DNA from: an uncultured Eubacteriales bacterium
GTDB lineage: Bacteria > Bacillota > Clostridia > Oscillospirales > QAMX01
Assembly: GCA_900551265.1 (NCBI GenBank)
Contig: URVL01000127.1
Location: 1-6,761 of the forward strand
Direction of reading: 5' to 3'
DNA length: 6,761 bases
A program made the position numbers and the translations under genes. This document shows positions 1 to 5,061 of the stretch, piece by piece; the first letter of the stretch is position 1, and every line of letters begins with the position of its first letter. The notes beneath the pieces are model-generated. The model was not told the DNA's origin. It ran no database searches and saw only the letters and a list, made by a program, of their open reading frames with translations.

Positions 1-299
1 AGCAGGGCGGCATAAGACCGGTACTTATCGTTCAAAATGATGTTGGTAACAAGCATAGCCCCACGGTAATTGCTGCTGCAATTACGTCGCAGATTAACAA
101 AGCGCGTCTGCCAACGCATATTGAGTTGTCTGCGCGTTCCTTTGGTCTGACAAAGGATAGCGTGATACTTTTGGAACAGATACGTACCATTGACAAAAAG
201 CGGCTGCTCGAACGAATGGGCAAGTTGGACGAGGGCGTGATGAGCCGTGTGGATGAAGCCATCGCGGTTAGTTTCGGTCTCGGCGAGGACGTTCAATAA
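1..299 (+). CDS. ndoA: MazF/EndoA-type mRNA interferase toxin, 3' portion (5' end outside window)
   Basis: An open frame enters from the left edge (first full codon at 3) and ends at TAA 297-299, giving 98 visible residues. It reads [20 protein letters not shown], then [18 protein letters not shown], then [17 protein letters not shown]. This is the body of the chromosomal MazF/PemK-fold toxin known as NdoA/EndoA in Bacillus, which is about 116 residues, so roughly 20 N-terminal residues are missing. From the family, it is a sequence-specific endoribonuclease cutting single-stranded mRNA and is held inactive by a cognate antitoxin. The conserved Arg of GIRP and the Thr of AAIT, which correspond to the catalytic pair in EndoA, are both present. 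The antitoxin gene normally lies immediately upstream and would be outside the window. The C-terminal tail ([10 protein letters not shown]) is ordinary. The identification is firm, but whether the gene is intact upstream cannot be seen. Confidence 0.93.
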   Translation, partial: QGGIRPVLIVQNDVGNKHSPTVIAAAITSQINKARLPTHIELSARSFGLTKDSVILLEQIRTIDKKRLLERMGKLDEGVMSRVDEAIAVSFGLGEDVQ

Positions 300-341
300 C
301 AGGTGGTAGGAAGCCGCCTGCTTTACAAGGGAGGTTTTTCT

Positions 342-995
342 ATGGTGAAAAGGAAATGGATAGCCGGCACAAGCGCCGTACTACTGGTTCTGTTACTGCT
401 TGCAAGCTATATGGCAGTGGCTGCGGAAACGACTGAGCGGGACGATCCCCTGGTCGCCCTTAGTTATTTGACAGATGTTCTGGCTCCTGAAACGATTGAA
501 AAAGTAAACGCGGCAATCGATCTCAAAGCACAGGAGATGGAAACCTCTATGAACCTGATCCTGACGGAATATACCAACGATCTGGAGGCGAAGATTGCCG
601 AATTTGAGTCGCGCAATGAAAATATTGCGACCGATTCCAGTTTTGTAGCGGCGGTCACCAATTCCGTACTGGCGCAGATCAATGGTACAGGAACTGGGGA
701 CGGGGACACGACAACCGGTGGCAGTATTGCTACCGGCGGCTGGCAACTTGTACAGGTCAGCTCTGGCGAGACGTATAAATTTTCAGTTGGCGGCATGGTT
801 CTCCTGCGAATCGGCAGCGCCACTTGTTATACGCCTTCCTCCCCTGGTATTATTGACACAACCTCCGGTACGGAGCTCGAGGGCGGCGGCAGTCTGGAGA
901 GGAATCATCTGTACTTAGTGACAGTCGACGAACGCGGTTTCACCGCGACCTCCGATTCAAAAATTATGGTCTATGGTTCCTATACCGTAGAGTAA
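342..995 (+). CDS. Secreted or membrane-anchored coiled-coil protein of unknown function
   Basis: This 217-residue protein starts at ATG 342, chosen because AAGGGAGG (327-334) sits seven bases ahead; an in-frame GTG at 303 has no such site. Residues 1-28 form a signal peptide or N-terminal anchor: basic MVKRKW, a leucine/valine-rich core, and an AVAA|E cleavage-like end. Residues about 45-95 are charged and helical, and look like a coiled coil. A low-complexity Gly/Thr/Asp linker follows (about 114-127). The C-terminal part (about 133-217) is probably a small beta domain, with WQLVQVSSGETYKF, MVLLRIGSATCY, PGIIDTTSG and RNHLYLVTVDERGF. From memory, similar Gly-rich LRIGSA...NHLYLVT domains recur at the ends of secreted Clostridia proteins; I cannot name the family. 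It lies 42 bases after the mazF-like gene with no clear promoter between, so cotranscription is possible. It ends just before a strong terminator. An extracytoplasmic location is well supported; the function is unknown. Confidence 0.88.
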   Translation: MVKRKWIAGTSAVLLVLLLLASYMAVAAETTERDDPLVALSYLTDVLAPETIEKVNAAIDLKAQEMETSMNLILTEYTNDLEAKIAEFESRNENIATDSSFVAAVTNSVLAQINGTGTGDGDTTTGGSIATGGWQLVQVSSGETYKFSVGGMVLLRIGSATCYTPSSPGIIDTTSGTELEGGGSLERNHLYLVTVDERGFTATSDSKIMVYGSYTVE

Positions 996-1002
996 CTGTT
1001 AT

Positions 1003-1044
1003 AAAACCCCTCAGGGCAAGGACTTTTGCCCTGAGGGGTTTTTT
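1003..1044 (+). terminator. Strong intrinsic terminator after the secreted-protein gene
   Basis: A perfect 17-bp inverted repeat (1003-1019 with 1026-1042; core CCCCTCAGGGC / GCCCTGAGGGG) has a six-base loop and is followed by T residues to 1044. It starts seven bases after the stop codon of the upstream gene. The left arm begins AAAA, so the minus-strand transcript also gets a short U run, and the hairpin could act on both strands as a backup for the rplL terminator. Confidence 0.93.
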
Positions 1045-1081
1045 GTTGCAGCAGGCATTTCTATTTACAACAGTGCGCATA

Positions 1082-1119
1082 CAAAAACCGACCGGCATCC
1101 CTTCAGGATACCGGTCGGT
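1082..1119 (-). terminator. Intrinsic terminator of the rplJ-rplL operon
   Basis: Read on the minus strand, ACCGACCGGUAUCC (1119-1106) and GGAUGCCGGUCGGU (1100-1087) form a 14-bp stem around a five-base loop. The UUUUUGU that follows overlaps the last stem base. The single imperfection is a C/A mismatch on the plus strand but a U-G wobble on the minus strand, so the hairpin is best formed in the rplL transcript. It lies about 58 bases beyond the rplL stop codon and shows that the operon ends here rather than continuing into rpoB. Confidence 0.88.
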
Positions 1120-1176
1120 AACATTTCCCAAATCATGCAATCCTCTTTCCGGTGATATACGACCGGAAGGGAACAC

Positions 1177-1554
1177 TTACTTGATTTCGACAGCAGCGCC
1201 AGCCTCTTCGAGCTTTTTCTTGATTTCTTCGGCATCTTCCTTGGAAACGCCTTCCTTGAGGGGCTTGGGGCAATTGTCAACAAGCTCTTTCGCTTCTTTC
1301 AGGCCGAGGCCGGTGATCTCACGGACAACCTTAATGACGTTGATCTTGTTTGCACCAAAGCTTGTCAGGATCGCGTCAAACTCAGTCTTCTCTTCCGCAG
1401 CAGCGGCACCACCGGCAGCCGGAGCAGCAGCCACAACCGCAGCGGCAGCAGAAACGCCGTACTTCTCTTCGATTGCCTTTACAAGCTCATTCAGCTCCAG
1501 AATCGTCATCGCATCAATTGTTTCAAGAATATTCGTAATCTTCTCGCTAGCCAT
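1177..1554 (-). CDS. rplL: Large-subunit ribosomal protein L7/L12 (bL12)
   Basis: This encodes 125 residues, the normal length for L7/L12. The N-terminal dimerisation and L10-binding domain covers about 1-33 ([20 protein letters not shown]). An Ala/Gly-rich hinge follows (about 36-53). The C-terminal factor-binding domain (about 56-125) carries [20 protein letters not shown] and [12 protein letters not shown], ending VEIK. Several dimers bind L10 to make the ribosomal stalk that recruits and stimulates the translational GTPases IF2, EF-Tu, EF-G and RF3. The start is ATG at 1554, preceded by TTGGAGGT at about 1562-1569, 8-9 bases upstream. The gene follows rplJ after 32 bases with no terminator between, as expected for a two-gene operon in which rplL is translated more heavily. 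A small departure is NCPKPLKEG in the loop that usually reads GAPKPVKEG, adding Cys94. It ends at a terminator, with no rpoB behind it. Confidence 0.98.
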   Translation of the reverse strand: MASEKITNILETIDAMTILELNELVKAIEEKYGVSAAAAVVAAAPAAGGAAAAEEKTEFDAILTSFGANKINVIKVVREITGLGLKEAKELVDNCPKPLKEGVSKEDAEEIKKKLEEAGAAVEIK

Positions 1555-1586
1555 TTGTAATTACCTCCAAATCAAATCTTACGTTG

Positions 1587-2114
1587 TTAAGCTTCGGCCG
1601 GCGTCTCGGCGCCGCCTTCGGATTTCTGTTCAGCCACAGCGTTAAGCACAATTGCAAGGCTGCGCGGCCCATGACTCAAGCAATAGAGCAGCTGCGTCAG
1701 CAAGCCCTCACGGGACGGAATGGCGGCAAGTGCCTCGACTTCCTTTGCACTAATTACCTTACCATCTACAAAGCCCACCTTAATCGTAAACGCGCCGTTG
1801 GAATCCTTTGCATAGTCGGAAAGGATTCTTGCGGCAGCAACCGGATCCGTCGGGCTGATAGCAATTGCAGTGGTACCGTTTAAATGCTCGTCGATTTCGG
1901 AAAAGCCGATCTGATCGGCTGCCAGCTTTGTCAGGGTGTTCTTTACAACACTGTATTCAACCCCGGCGTTTCTGAGATCTCGACGCAGTTTGGTATCGTT
2001 TGCCACGCTAATGCCCTTATAATCCACAAGCACGCCCGCGCTGGCGCTTTTCATCTTTTCAGCAAGCTGCGCCACGATCTCCTGTTTCTCTTTGAGAACT
2101 GCTGCGTTCGGCAA
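1587..2114 (-). CDS. rplJ: Large-subunit ribosomal protein L10 (uL10), TTG start
   Basis: This encodes 175 residues from a TTG start. L10 anchors the stalk to 23S rRNA at the GTPase centre and binds L12 dimers through its C-terminal helix. Visible family features are the N-terminal PNAAVLKEKQEIVAQLAEK helix, GVLVDYKGISVANDTKLRRD, VEYSVVKNTL (about 52-61), the central DPVAAARILSDYAKD, and the C-terminal SLAIVLNAVAEQKSE helix followed by an acidic/Ala tail. An upstream in-frame GTG at 2123 cannot be the start because it lies inside the AGGAGGTGA ribosome binding site (2128-2120). TTG at 2114 sits eight bases after GGAGG and gives the usual short 'M-P-N-A' beginning. L10-L12 complexes commonly repress their own operon in bacteria, and a matching leader with an attenuator lies directly upstream. 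The loop LLYCLSHGPRS is slightly unusual but within family variation. Confidence 0.97.
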   Translation of the reverse strand: MPNAAVLKEKQEIVAQLAEKMKSASAGVLVDYKGISVANDTKLRRDLRNAGVEYSVVKNTLTKLAADQIGFSEIDEHLNGTTAIAISPTDPVAAARILSDYAKDSNGAFTIKVGFVDGKVISAKEVEALAAIPSREGLLTQLLYCLSHGPRSLAIVLNAVAEQKSEGGAETPAEA

Positions 2115-2119
2115 ATCAG

Positions 2120-2128
2120 TCACCTCCT
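2120..2128 (-). promoter_or_regulatory. rplJ ribosome binding site that fixes the TTG start
   Basis: The minus strand reads AGGAGGTGA, a nine-base perfect match to the 16S rRNA 3' end. The only GTG in the rplJ frame overlaps it, so initiation must be at TTG 2114, which is correctly spaced. The site lies nine bases after the U tract of the attenuator, so termination there removes it from the transcript. Confidence 0.88.
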
Positions 2129-2301
2129 AGTGAAATAAAAAAACCTTTTGTCCATGGGTATCCAAAGACAAAAGGGCAACAATAGACATCTTTACATCCG
2201 TCAATGCCTTCCTCGGTGCGGCGGCGGCCAGCGCCAATTATGAAAAACCTGCGTTTTTCCCGTACGGTCTTCGGAAAACTCATGCCGTGTTTGCACACAA
2301 C
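2129..2301 (-). promoter_or_regulatory. L10-type ribosomal protein leader (autoregulatory 5' UTR of rplJL)
   Basis: The roughly 170-base untranslated leader between the predicted transcription start and the rplJ ribosome binding site carries CCGAAGACCGUA (2274-2263) and CACCGAGG (2218-2211). These are the two separated strands I associate with the kink-turn L10(L12) binding site of bacterial L10 leaders. Between them are two small hairpins: GAAAAAC/GUUUUUC (2259-2242) and GGCG/CGCC (2235-2223). The attenuator hairpin follows. Motifs and position match the known leader class; the exact fold was not computed. Confidence 0.82.
2137..2175 (-). terminator. Attenuator hairpin in the rplJ leader
   Basis: On the minus strand CCUUUUGUC (2175-2167) pairs with GACAAAAGG (2152-2144), nine perfect base pairs plus a U-G pair, and is followed by seven U residues (2143-2137). 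It is a canonical intrinsic terminator placed between the operon promoter and the rplJ ribosome binding site, so it must act conditionally. In Firmicutes L10 leaders, binding of L10-L12 is thought to favour termination; I infer the same here. The competing antiterminator pairing is not obvious by eye. Confidence 0.85.
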
Positions 2302-2335
2302 GTCTTTATTATACCAAAAATATTGTGTCTGTCAA
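2301..2335 (-). promoter_or_regulatory. Promoter of rplJ-rplL
   Basis: On the minus strand a perfect TTGACA (2335-2330) and a perfect TATAAT (2313-2308) are separated by 16 bases. The -10 is extended by TGG (TGn) immediately upstream. The start of transcription should fall near 2301. This is a near-ideal sigma-A promoter, as expected for a ribosomal protein operon. Confidence 0.92.
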
Positions 2336-2340
2336 GTCTA

Positions 2341-2508
2341 ATCCGCAGATTTTTTTCTTTTTTTGCATCATAATGCTCTTTTCAGGGAATCCTTACCGTA
2401 TGGGGAGCGTTGCCGCTGTTCGTGTCTATTCCCAACAGCATATTGTAGAAAAAATAGTATAAAATCCAATCTAAAAATAGAATAAATTTTAGAATTTTAA
2501 AAAAAGTA
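2341..2508. other. Divergent intergenic region between rplJL and rpmG operons
   Basis: I see no gene here. The stretch starts with T-rich sequence (2350-2364), then a GC-richer islet (about 2384-2433), then very AT-rich DNA (about 2441-2508) that could serve as an UP element for the rpmG promoter. The islet has GGGAAT (2385-2390) opposite ATTCCC (2428-2433), enclosing AGCG-TTGC-CGCT (2406-2417). The AT-rich part holds a 7-bp inverted repeat, TCTAAAA (2470-2476) and TTTTAGA (2487-2493). Confidence 0.6.
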
Positions 2509-2545
2509 TTGACCTTTTTCTGCTTCTATGATATAGTTATTTTAC
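2509..2545 (+). promoter_or_regulatory. Promoter of the rpmG-secE-nusG-rplK-rplA operon
   Basis: TTGACC (2509-2514) and TATAGT (2532-2537) are spaced by 17 bases, with a TGA (TGn) extended -10 element directly before the -10. The 50-60 bases upstream are A/T tracts compatible with an UP element. Transcription would begin near 2544, leaving a leader of about 76 bases before rpmG. No promoter of similar quality is seen further down in the operon. Confidence 0.88.
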
Positions 2546-2620
2546 CTGTCCGGGTTCTTTTTTTATGTTCAATTTTTTAATTCGGTTCAGGGAGGCTAAA
2601 AATACAGGAGGTGCCGTTTT

Positions 2621-2770
2621 ATGCGTACAAAGATCACTCTTGCCTGTACAGAGTGCAAGCAGCGCAACTACAATACGTTCAAAAACAAGAAGAACGATCC
2701 CGATCGTCTTGAGATGAATAAGTATTGCCGTTTCTGCAGGAAGCATACTGTTCACAGAGAATCCAGATAA
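2621..2770 (+). CDS. rpmG: Large-subunit ribosomal protein L33 (bL33), zinc-ribbon type
   Basis: This short gene encodes 49 residues starting [17 protein letters not shown] and ending HTVHRESR, typical of bL33 in length and sequence. Cys9-x2-Cys12 and Cys36-x2-Cys39 form the four-cysteine zinc ribbon, so this is the zinc-binding (C+) form rather than the zinc-independent paralogue used under zinc limitation. L33 binds near the E site of the 50S subunit. The ATG at 2621 has AGGAGGTG at 2606-2613, seven or eight bases upstream. It is the first gene of the operon, and secE follows after 13 bases, the standard rpmG-secE-nusG order of Firmicutes. A second Shine-Dalgarno-like GGGAGG at 2590-2595 has no start codon of its own in range. 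Confidence 0.97.
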   Translation: MRTKITLACTECKQRNYNTFKNKKNDPDRLEMNKYCRFCRKHTVHRESR

Positions 2771-2783
2771 GGGAGCTGCACTT

Positions 2784-3095
2784 ATGTTTAAAAAGAAAAT
2801 TGCACAGGCTATCGAACCGGCAGCCGAAGCGTCGCGGCCTGAAAAAGATACGGCCGCCAAGCCGAAAAAAAAGAAAATGACGTTCCGCGATGCCATGGCC
2901 CGTGCTGGTAAGTGGTTCCGCGAACTCAAGAGTGAGTTTAAAAAGGTTGTATGGCCAACGAAAAAGCAGGTCCTGAAAAACACTGCCGTTGTACTGGTAG
3001 TGCTTGTAGCGGTCGGCATTTTCGTCGGGCTTTTGGACTTCGCATTTGAAAAACTCATCCTGGAGCAGATTCTAAAGCTTGCAACCGGTTATTAA
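2784..3095 (+). CDS. secE: Preprotein translocase subunit SecE
   Basis: This encodes 103 residues, longer than the minimal one-helix SecE of many Firmicutes (about 60) because of a charged, Lys/Ala/Glu-rich N-terminal extension (about 1-31). The core is the amphipathic surface helix and hinge FRELKSEFKKVVWPTKKQVL (45-64), with the invariant Trp-Pro at 57-58. A single transmembrane segment follows (about 67-89, AVVLVVLVAVGIFVGLLDFA). SecE is the essential small subunit that clamps the two halves of SecY in the protein-conducting channel of the cytoplasmic membrane. The start is ATG 2784 after GGGAG (2771-2775). It sits between rpmG and nusG, with 44 bases to nusG, as in most bacteria. The N-terminal extension carries no recognisable motif and is probably disordered. 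Confidence 0.96.
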   Translation: MFKKKIAQAIEPAAEASRPEKDTAAKPKKKKMTFRDAMARAGKWFRELKSEFKKVVWPTKKQVLKNTAVVLVVLVAVGIFVGLLDFAFEKLILEQILKLATGY

Positions 3096-3139
3096 TGGTT
3101 TCGTCGTCATGAGAAGATCAGGATTTAAGGTGGTGTCAT

Positions 3140-3664
3140 ATGGCGGATGAAGCAAGATGGTATGTTGTGCATACCTATTCCGGTTATGAAAACAAAGTAG
3201 CCGCAACCATTGAAAAGACAATTGAAACCAGAAAACTGCACGACCTCATCTTCGCAGTCAACATCCCGACAGAGACGGTCCTTGAAGTCCGCGAGAATTC
3301 CCAAAAGGAAGTAGAGCGTAAAATTTTCCCGGGTTATGTACTTGTCAAGATGATCATGACTGACGATAGCTGGCATGTAGTTCGCAACACTCGCGGTGTG
3401 ACGGGTTTTGTTGGGCCCGGATCCAAGCCCGTGGCGTTAACCGACGAAGAGGTCGCGGCGCTTGGCATTGATCAGAAAGAGCCGAAAGTTGCCCTTTCCT
3501 ATAAAGTTGGGGATCAGGTCCGCGTTACCGACGGTCCAATTACAAACTTCATCGGCGTCGTGGATGAAATCAATGAAAGCGAAAACCGTGTTCGCGTGAT
3601 CGTTTCCATGTTTGGCCGCGAAACCCCGGTGGAGCTGGAGCTCCATCAGGTTACAGCAATATAA
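3140..3664 (+). CDS. nusG: Transcription termination/antitermination factor NusG
   Basis: This encodes 174 residues, the standard bacterial NusG length. The N-terminal NGN domain (about 5-100) has [19 protein letters not shown], the characteristic [13 protein letters not shown] (61-73) and [20 protein letters not shown]. The C-terminal KOW domain (about 122-174) has [20 protein letters not shown] and [14 protein letters not shown]. NusG binds the clamp of RNA polymerase across the DNA channel, influences pausing and elongation, and its KOW domain contacts Rho or ribosomal protein S10. ATG 3140 has a weak, slightly distant binding site (AAGGTGGTG, 3127-3135). No domain is missing and there is no insertion. 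It belongs to the rpmG-to-rplA transcript. Downstream, 91 bases separate it from rplK and contain an L1-type regulatory hairpin rather than a promoter or terminator. Confidence 0.98.
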   Translation: MADEARWYVVHTYSGYENKVAATIEKTIETRKLHDLIFAVNIPTETVLEVRENSQKEVERKIFPGYVLVKMIMTDDSWHVVRNTRGVTGFVGPGSKPVALTDEEVAALGIDQKEPKVALSYKVGDQVRVTDGPITNFIGVVDEINESENRVRVIVSMFGRETPVELELHQVTAI

Positions 3665-3693
3665 AAGCGTCAATTGCAGATACCCCGCGCGAC

Positions 3694-3729
3694 GTGGGAG
3701 GACGCGGGAGCGTCCGTATGAATTACCAC
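3694..3729 (+). promoter_or_regulatory. L1-binding-site mimic in the rplK leader
   Basis: GUGG (3694-3697) pairs with CCAC (3726-3729). Inside lie GA on the 5' side, a six-pair stem GGACGC/GCGUCC closed by a GGGA (GNRA) tetraloop (3700-3715), and a 3' internal strand containing AUGAAUUA. This copies the L1 site in 23S rRNA helix 76-78, which as I recall it reads GUGGGAGG on one side and UGAAAUACCAC on the other. L1 is the known translational repressor of L11-L1 operons, acting on such a mimic. The element ends eight bases before the rplK AAGGAGGTG site, where bound L1 could block ribosome entry. Confidence 0.85.
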
Positions 3730-3755
3730 ATTTATCTAAGGAGGTGCACCTAAAG

Positions 3756-4181
3756 GTGGCACAGAAGGTAGTAGGTTACGTTAAATTACAGATTCCGGCC
3801 GGCAAGGCAACACCAGCCCCTCCGGTTGGTTCCGCACTTGGCCCGCACGGCATCAACATCATGGGCTTCACAAAAGAATTCAACGAGCGTACGAAAAACG
3901 ATATCGGTCTGATTATTCCGGTCATTATTACAATCTATGCCGACCGTTCTTTCAGCTTTATTACGAAAACCCCGCCTGCACCCGTATTGATTAAAAAAGC
4001 ATGCGGTATTGAGAGCGGTTCCGGTGAACCCAACAAGACCAAGGTTGCAACGCTTTCAAAGGCTGATTGCCGCAAGATTGCTGAGCAGAAAATGCCTGAC
4101 CTGAACGCCGCTTCTGTAGAGGCAGCCATGAGCATGATCGCTGGTACAGCCCGCAGCATGGGTATTTTAGTTGAGGAATAA
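3756..4181 (+). CDS. rplK: Large-subunit ribosomal protein L11 (uL11), GTG start
   Basis: This encodes 141 residues, exactly the usual L11 length, from GTG 3756. The frame stays open upstream into nusG, but only this start gives [20 protein letters not shown] directly after AAGGAGGTG (3738-3746); the 11-base spacing is a little long. The N-terminal domain has the proline-rich [19 protein letters not shown] that contacts release factors and is the thiostrepton/micrococcin region. The C-terminal rRNA-binding domain (about 70-141) ends in the family signature [24 protein letters not shown]11 folds onto the 1070 region of 23S rRNA at the base of the stalk and is needed for stringent-response sensing by RelA-type enzymes. 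Translation is probably repressed by free L1 through the leader element just upstream. rplA follows after 83 bases holding a second such element. Confidence 0.98.
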   Translation: MAQKVVGYVKLQIPAGKATPAPPVGSALGPHGINIMGFTKEFNERTKNDIGLIIPVIITIYADRSFSFITKTPPAPVLIKKACGIESGSGEPNKTKVATLSKADCRKIAEQKMPDLNAASVEAAMSMIAGTARSMGILVEE

Positions 4182-4199
4182 GAACGTCTTATTCAAAAA

Positions 4200-4247
4200 G
4201 TGGGAGGATAGGAATACCGCATATGGTGTATTCGCCCGACTAACCAC
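4200..4247 (+). promoter_or_regulatory. Second L1-like binding element, between rplK and rplA
   Basis: GUGGGAGG (4200-4207) begins the element and CUAACCAC (4240-4247) ends it, so GUGG/CCAC can form the same closing stem with the same GA on the 5' side as in the rplK leader. The interior differs: GG pairs with CC, then GAAUAC (4212-4217) pairs with GUAUUC (4228-4233), and the 3' internal strand reads GACUAA, lacking AUGA. It ends three bases before the rplA GAGGAGG site. Recognition as a diverged L1 site is by pattern; binding is inferred. Confidence 0.68.
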
Positions 4248-4264
4248 TATGAGGAGGAAATAAA

Positions 4265-4963
4265 GTGCATAGAGGCAAGAAATATATAGAGAGCGCGAAG
4301 CAGATTGAAAAGCTCCGCCTTTACGATCCTAGTGAAGCGTTGGATTCCGTTGTGAAACTCGCAAAAGCAAAATTTGATGAGACCGTTGAAGTTCATATTA
4401 AACTTGGCGTTGACTCCCGTCACGCAGATCAGCAGGTTCGCGGTGCCATCGTCCTTCCAAACGGCACCGGTAAAACTGTCCGCGTCCTTGTCTTTGCAAA
4501 GGACGACCGTGCAGCTGCCGCCCGTGAGGCGGGCGCTGAGTACGTCGGCGATACGGATCTTGTCGAGCGTATTCAGAAGGAAAACTGGTTTGATTTTGAC
4601 GTCGTCATCGCTTCTCCGGATATGATGGGCGTTGTCGGCCGTTTGGGCCGTGTTCTTGGTCCGAAGGGCTTGATGCCGAACCCAAAAGCCGGCACGGTTA
4701 CCCCCGACGTTGCCCGTGCTGTTACAGAGGCAAAAGCCGGTAAAATTGAATATCGTCTTGATAAGACGAATATCATCCACTGCCCGATTGGTAAGGTTTC
4801 TTTTGGAACTGAGAAGCTCCAGGAAAATTTCAATACGCTGCTCGGTGCAGTCATCCGTGCCAAGCCTGCTGCCGCAAAGGGACAGTATATCCGTTCCTGC
4901 GTAGTTGCTTCCACTATGGGACCTGGTATCAAAATTAATCCTGTCCGTATCGAGTCGAAATAA
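4265..4963 (+). CDS. rplA: Large-subunit ribosomal protein L1 (uL1), GTG start
   Basis: This encodes 232 residues, full length for bacterial L1, starting at GTG 4265 seven bases after GAGGAGG (4251-4257). It shows [20 protein letters not shown] at the N terminus, [20 protein letters not shown] (37-56, rRNA-binding face), the central-domain signature [20 protein letters not shown] (117-136) followed by MPNPKAGTV, and the C-terminal [12 protein letters not shown]1 forms the mobile L1 stalk beside the E site, which helps deacylated tRNA leave. It is also the classic translational repressor of its own operon, through an mRNA copy of its rRNA site. Here such a copy precedes rplK and a weaker one precedes this gene. 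rplA is last in the operon. The usual rplJ-rplL that would follow are on the opposite strand about 2 kb upstream. Confidence 0.98.
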   Translation: MHRGKKYIESAKQIEKLRLYDPSEALDSVVKLAKAKFDETVEVHIKLGVDSRHADQQVRGAIVLPNGTGKTVRVLVFAKDDRAAAAREAGAEYVGDTDLVERIQKENWFDFDVVIASPDMMGVVGRLGRVLGPKGLMPNPKAGTVTPDVARAVTEAKAGKIEYRLDKTNIIHCPIGKVSFGTEKLQENFNTLLGAVIRAKPAAAKGQYIRSCVVASTMGPGIKINPVRIESK

Positions 4964-4976
4964 GCAATATTTATGT

Positions 4977-5014
4977 AATCCCGCAGGTTTTTTATTGAAC
5001 CTGCGGGATTTTTG
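4977..5014 (+). terminator. Intrinsic terminator of the rpmG-to-rplA operon
   Basis: AATCCCGCAGGTT (4977-4989) and AACCTGCGGGATT (4998-5010) form a perfect 13-bp stem with an eight-base loop, extended by TTT. It lies 13 bases after the rplA stop codon and confirms that rplA is the last gene of the operon. Confidence 0.93.
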
Positions 5015-5025
5015 CGCCATTAGAC

Positions 5026-5061
5026 TTTACAGACTGTCACAAAAGGGATATACTGATGATG
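5026..5061 (+). promoter_or_regulatory. Promoter of the phosphatase-acetyltransferase / Crp-like gene pair
   Basis: TTTACA (5026-5031) and TATACT (5049-5054) are spaced by exactly 17 bases and lie just after the ribosomal operon terminator. Transcription would start near 5061, giving a leader of under 40 bases. I see no clear palindromic Crp/Fnr-type operator overlapping it. Confidence 0.75.

Noticed and set aside
303..341. Upstream GTG start for the secreted protein
   Set aside because: It has no ribosome binding site. The ATG at 342 follows AAGGGAGG at proper distance and begins a textbook signal peptide.
1043..1645. Plus-strand open frame (200 codons) opposite rplL and its terminator
   Set aside because: It runs through two terminator hairpins and the complement of rplL. 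The Ser/Ala-rich composition is an antisense artefact.
2115..2123. GTG start for rplJ giving a longer N terminus
   Set aside because: The GTG is part of the AGGAGGTGA ribosome binding site itself. The TTG at 2114 is correctly spaced and gives the usual L10 N terminus.
2116..2298. A 60-residue minus-strand frame through the rplJ leader
   Set aside because: It overlaps the L10-site motifs and attenuator, has no good binding site and no recognisable protein features. It is structured leader RNA.
2544..2564. Possible terminator in the rpmG leader (CCGGGTTC followed by seven T)
   Set aside because: Only about three base pairs can form before the T run, too weak for an intrinsic terminator.
3612..3755. 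N-terminal extension of rplK overlapping nusG
   Set aside because: The open frame continues upstream by chance across the leader. L11 homologues begin at the GTG at 3756, where length and binding site both fit.
4249..4263. Tiny frame ATG-AGG-AGG-AAA-TAA just before rplA
   Set aside because: It is formed by the Shine-Dalgarno sequence itself and has no binding site of its own, so it is most likely coincidence, though it sits just before the rplA start.
4247..5020. Long minus-strand open frame opposite rplA
   Set aside because: It is a shadow of the strongly conserved rplA coding frame, with low-complexity unnatural composition and no binding site.
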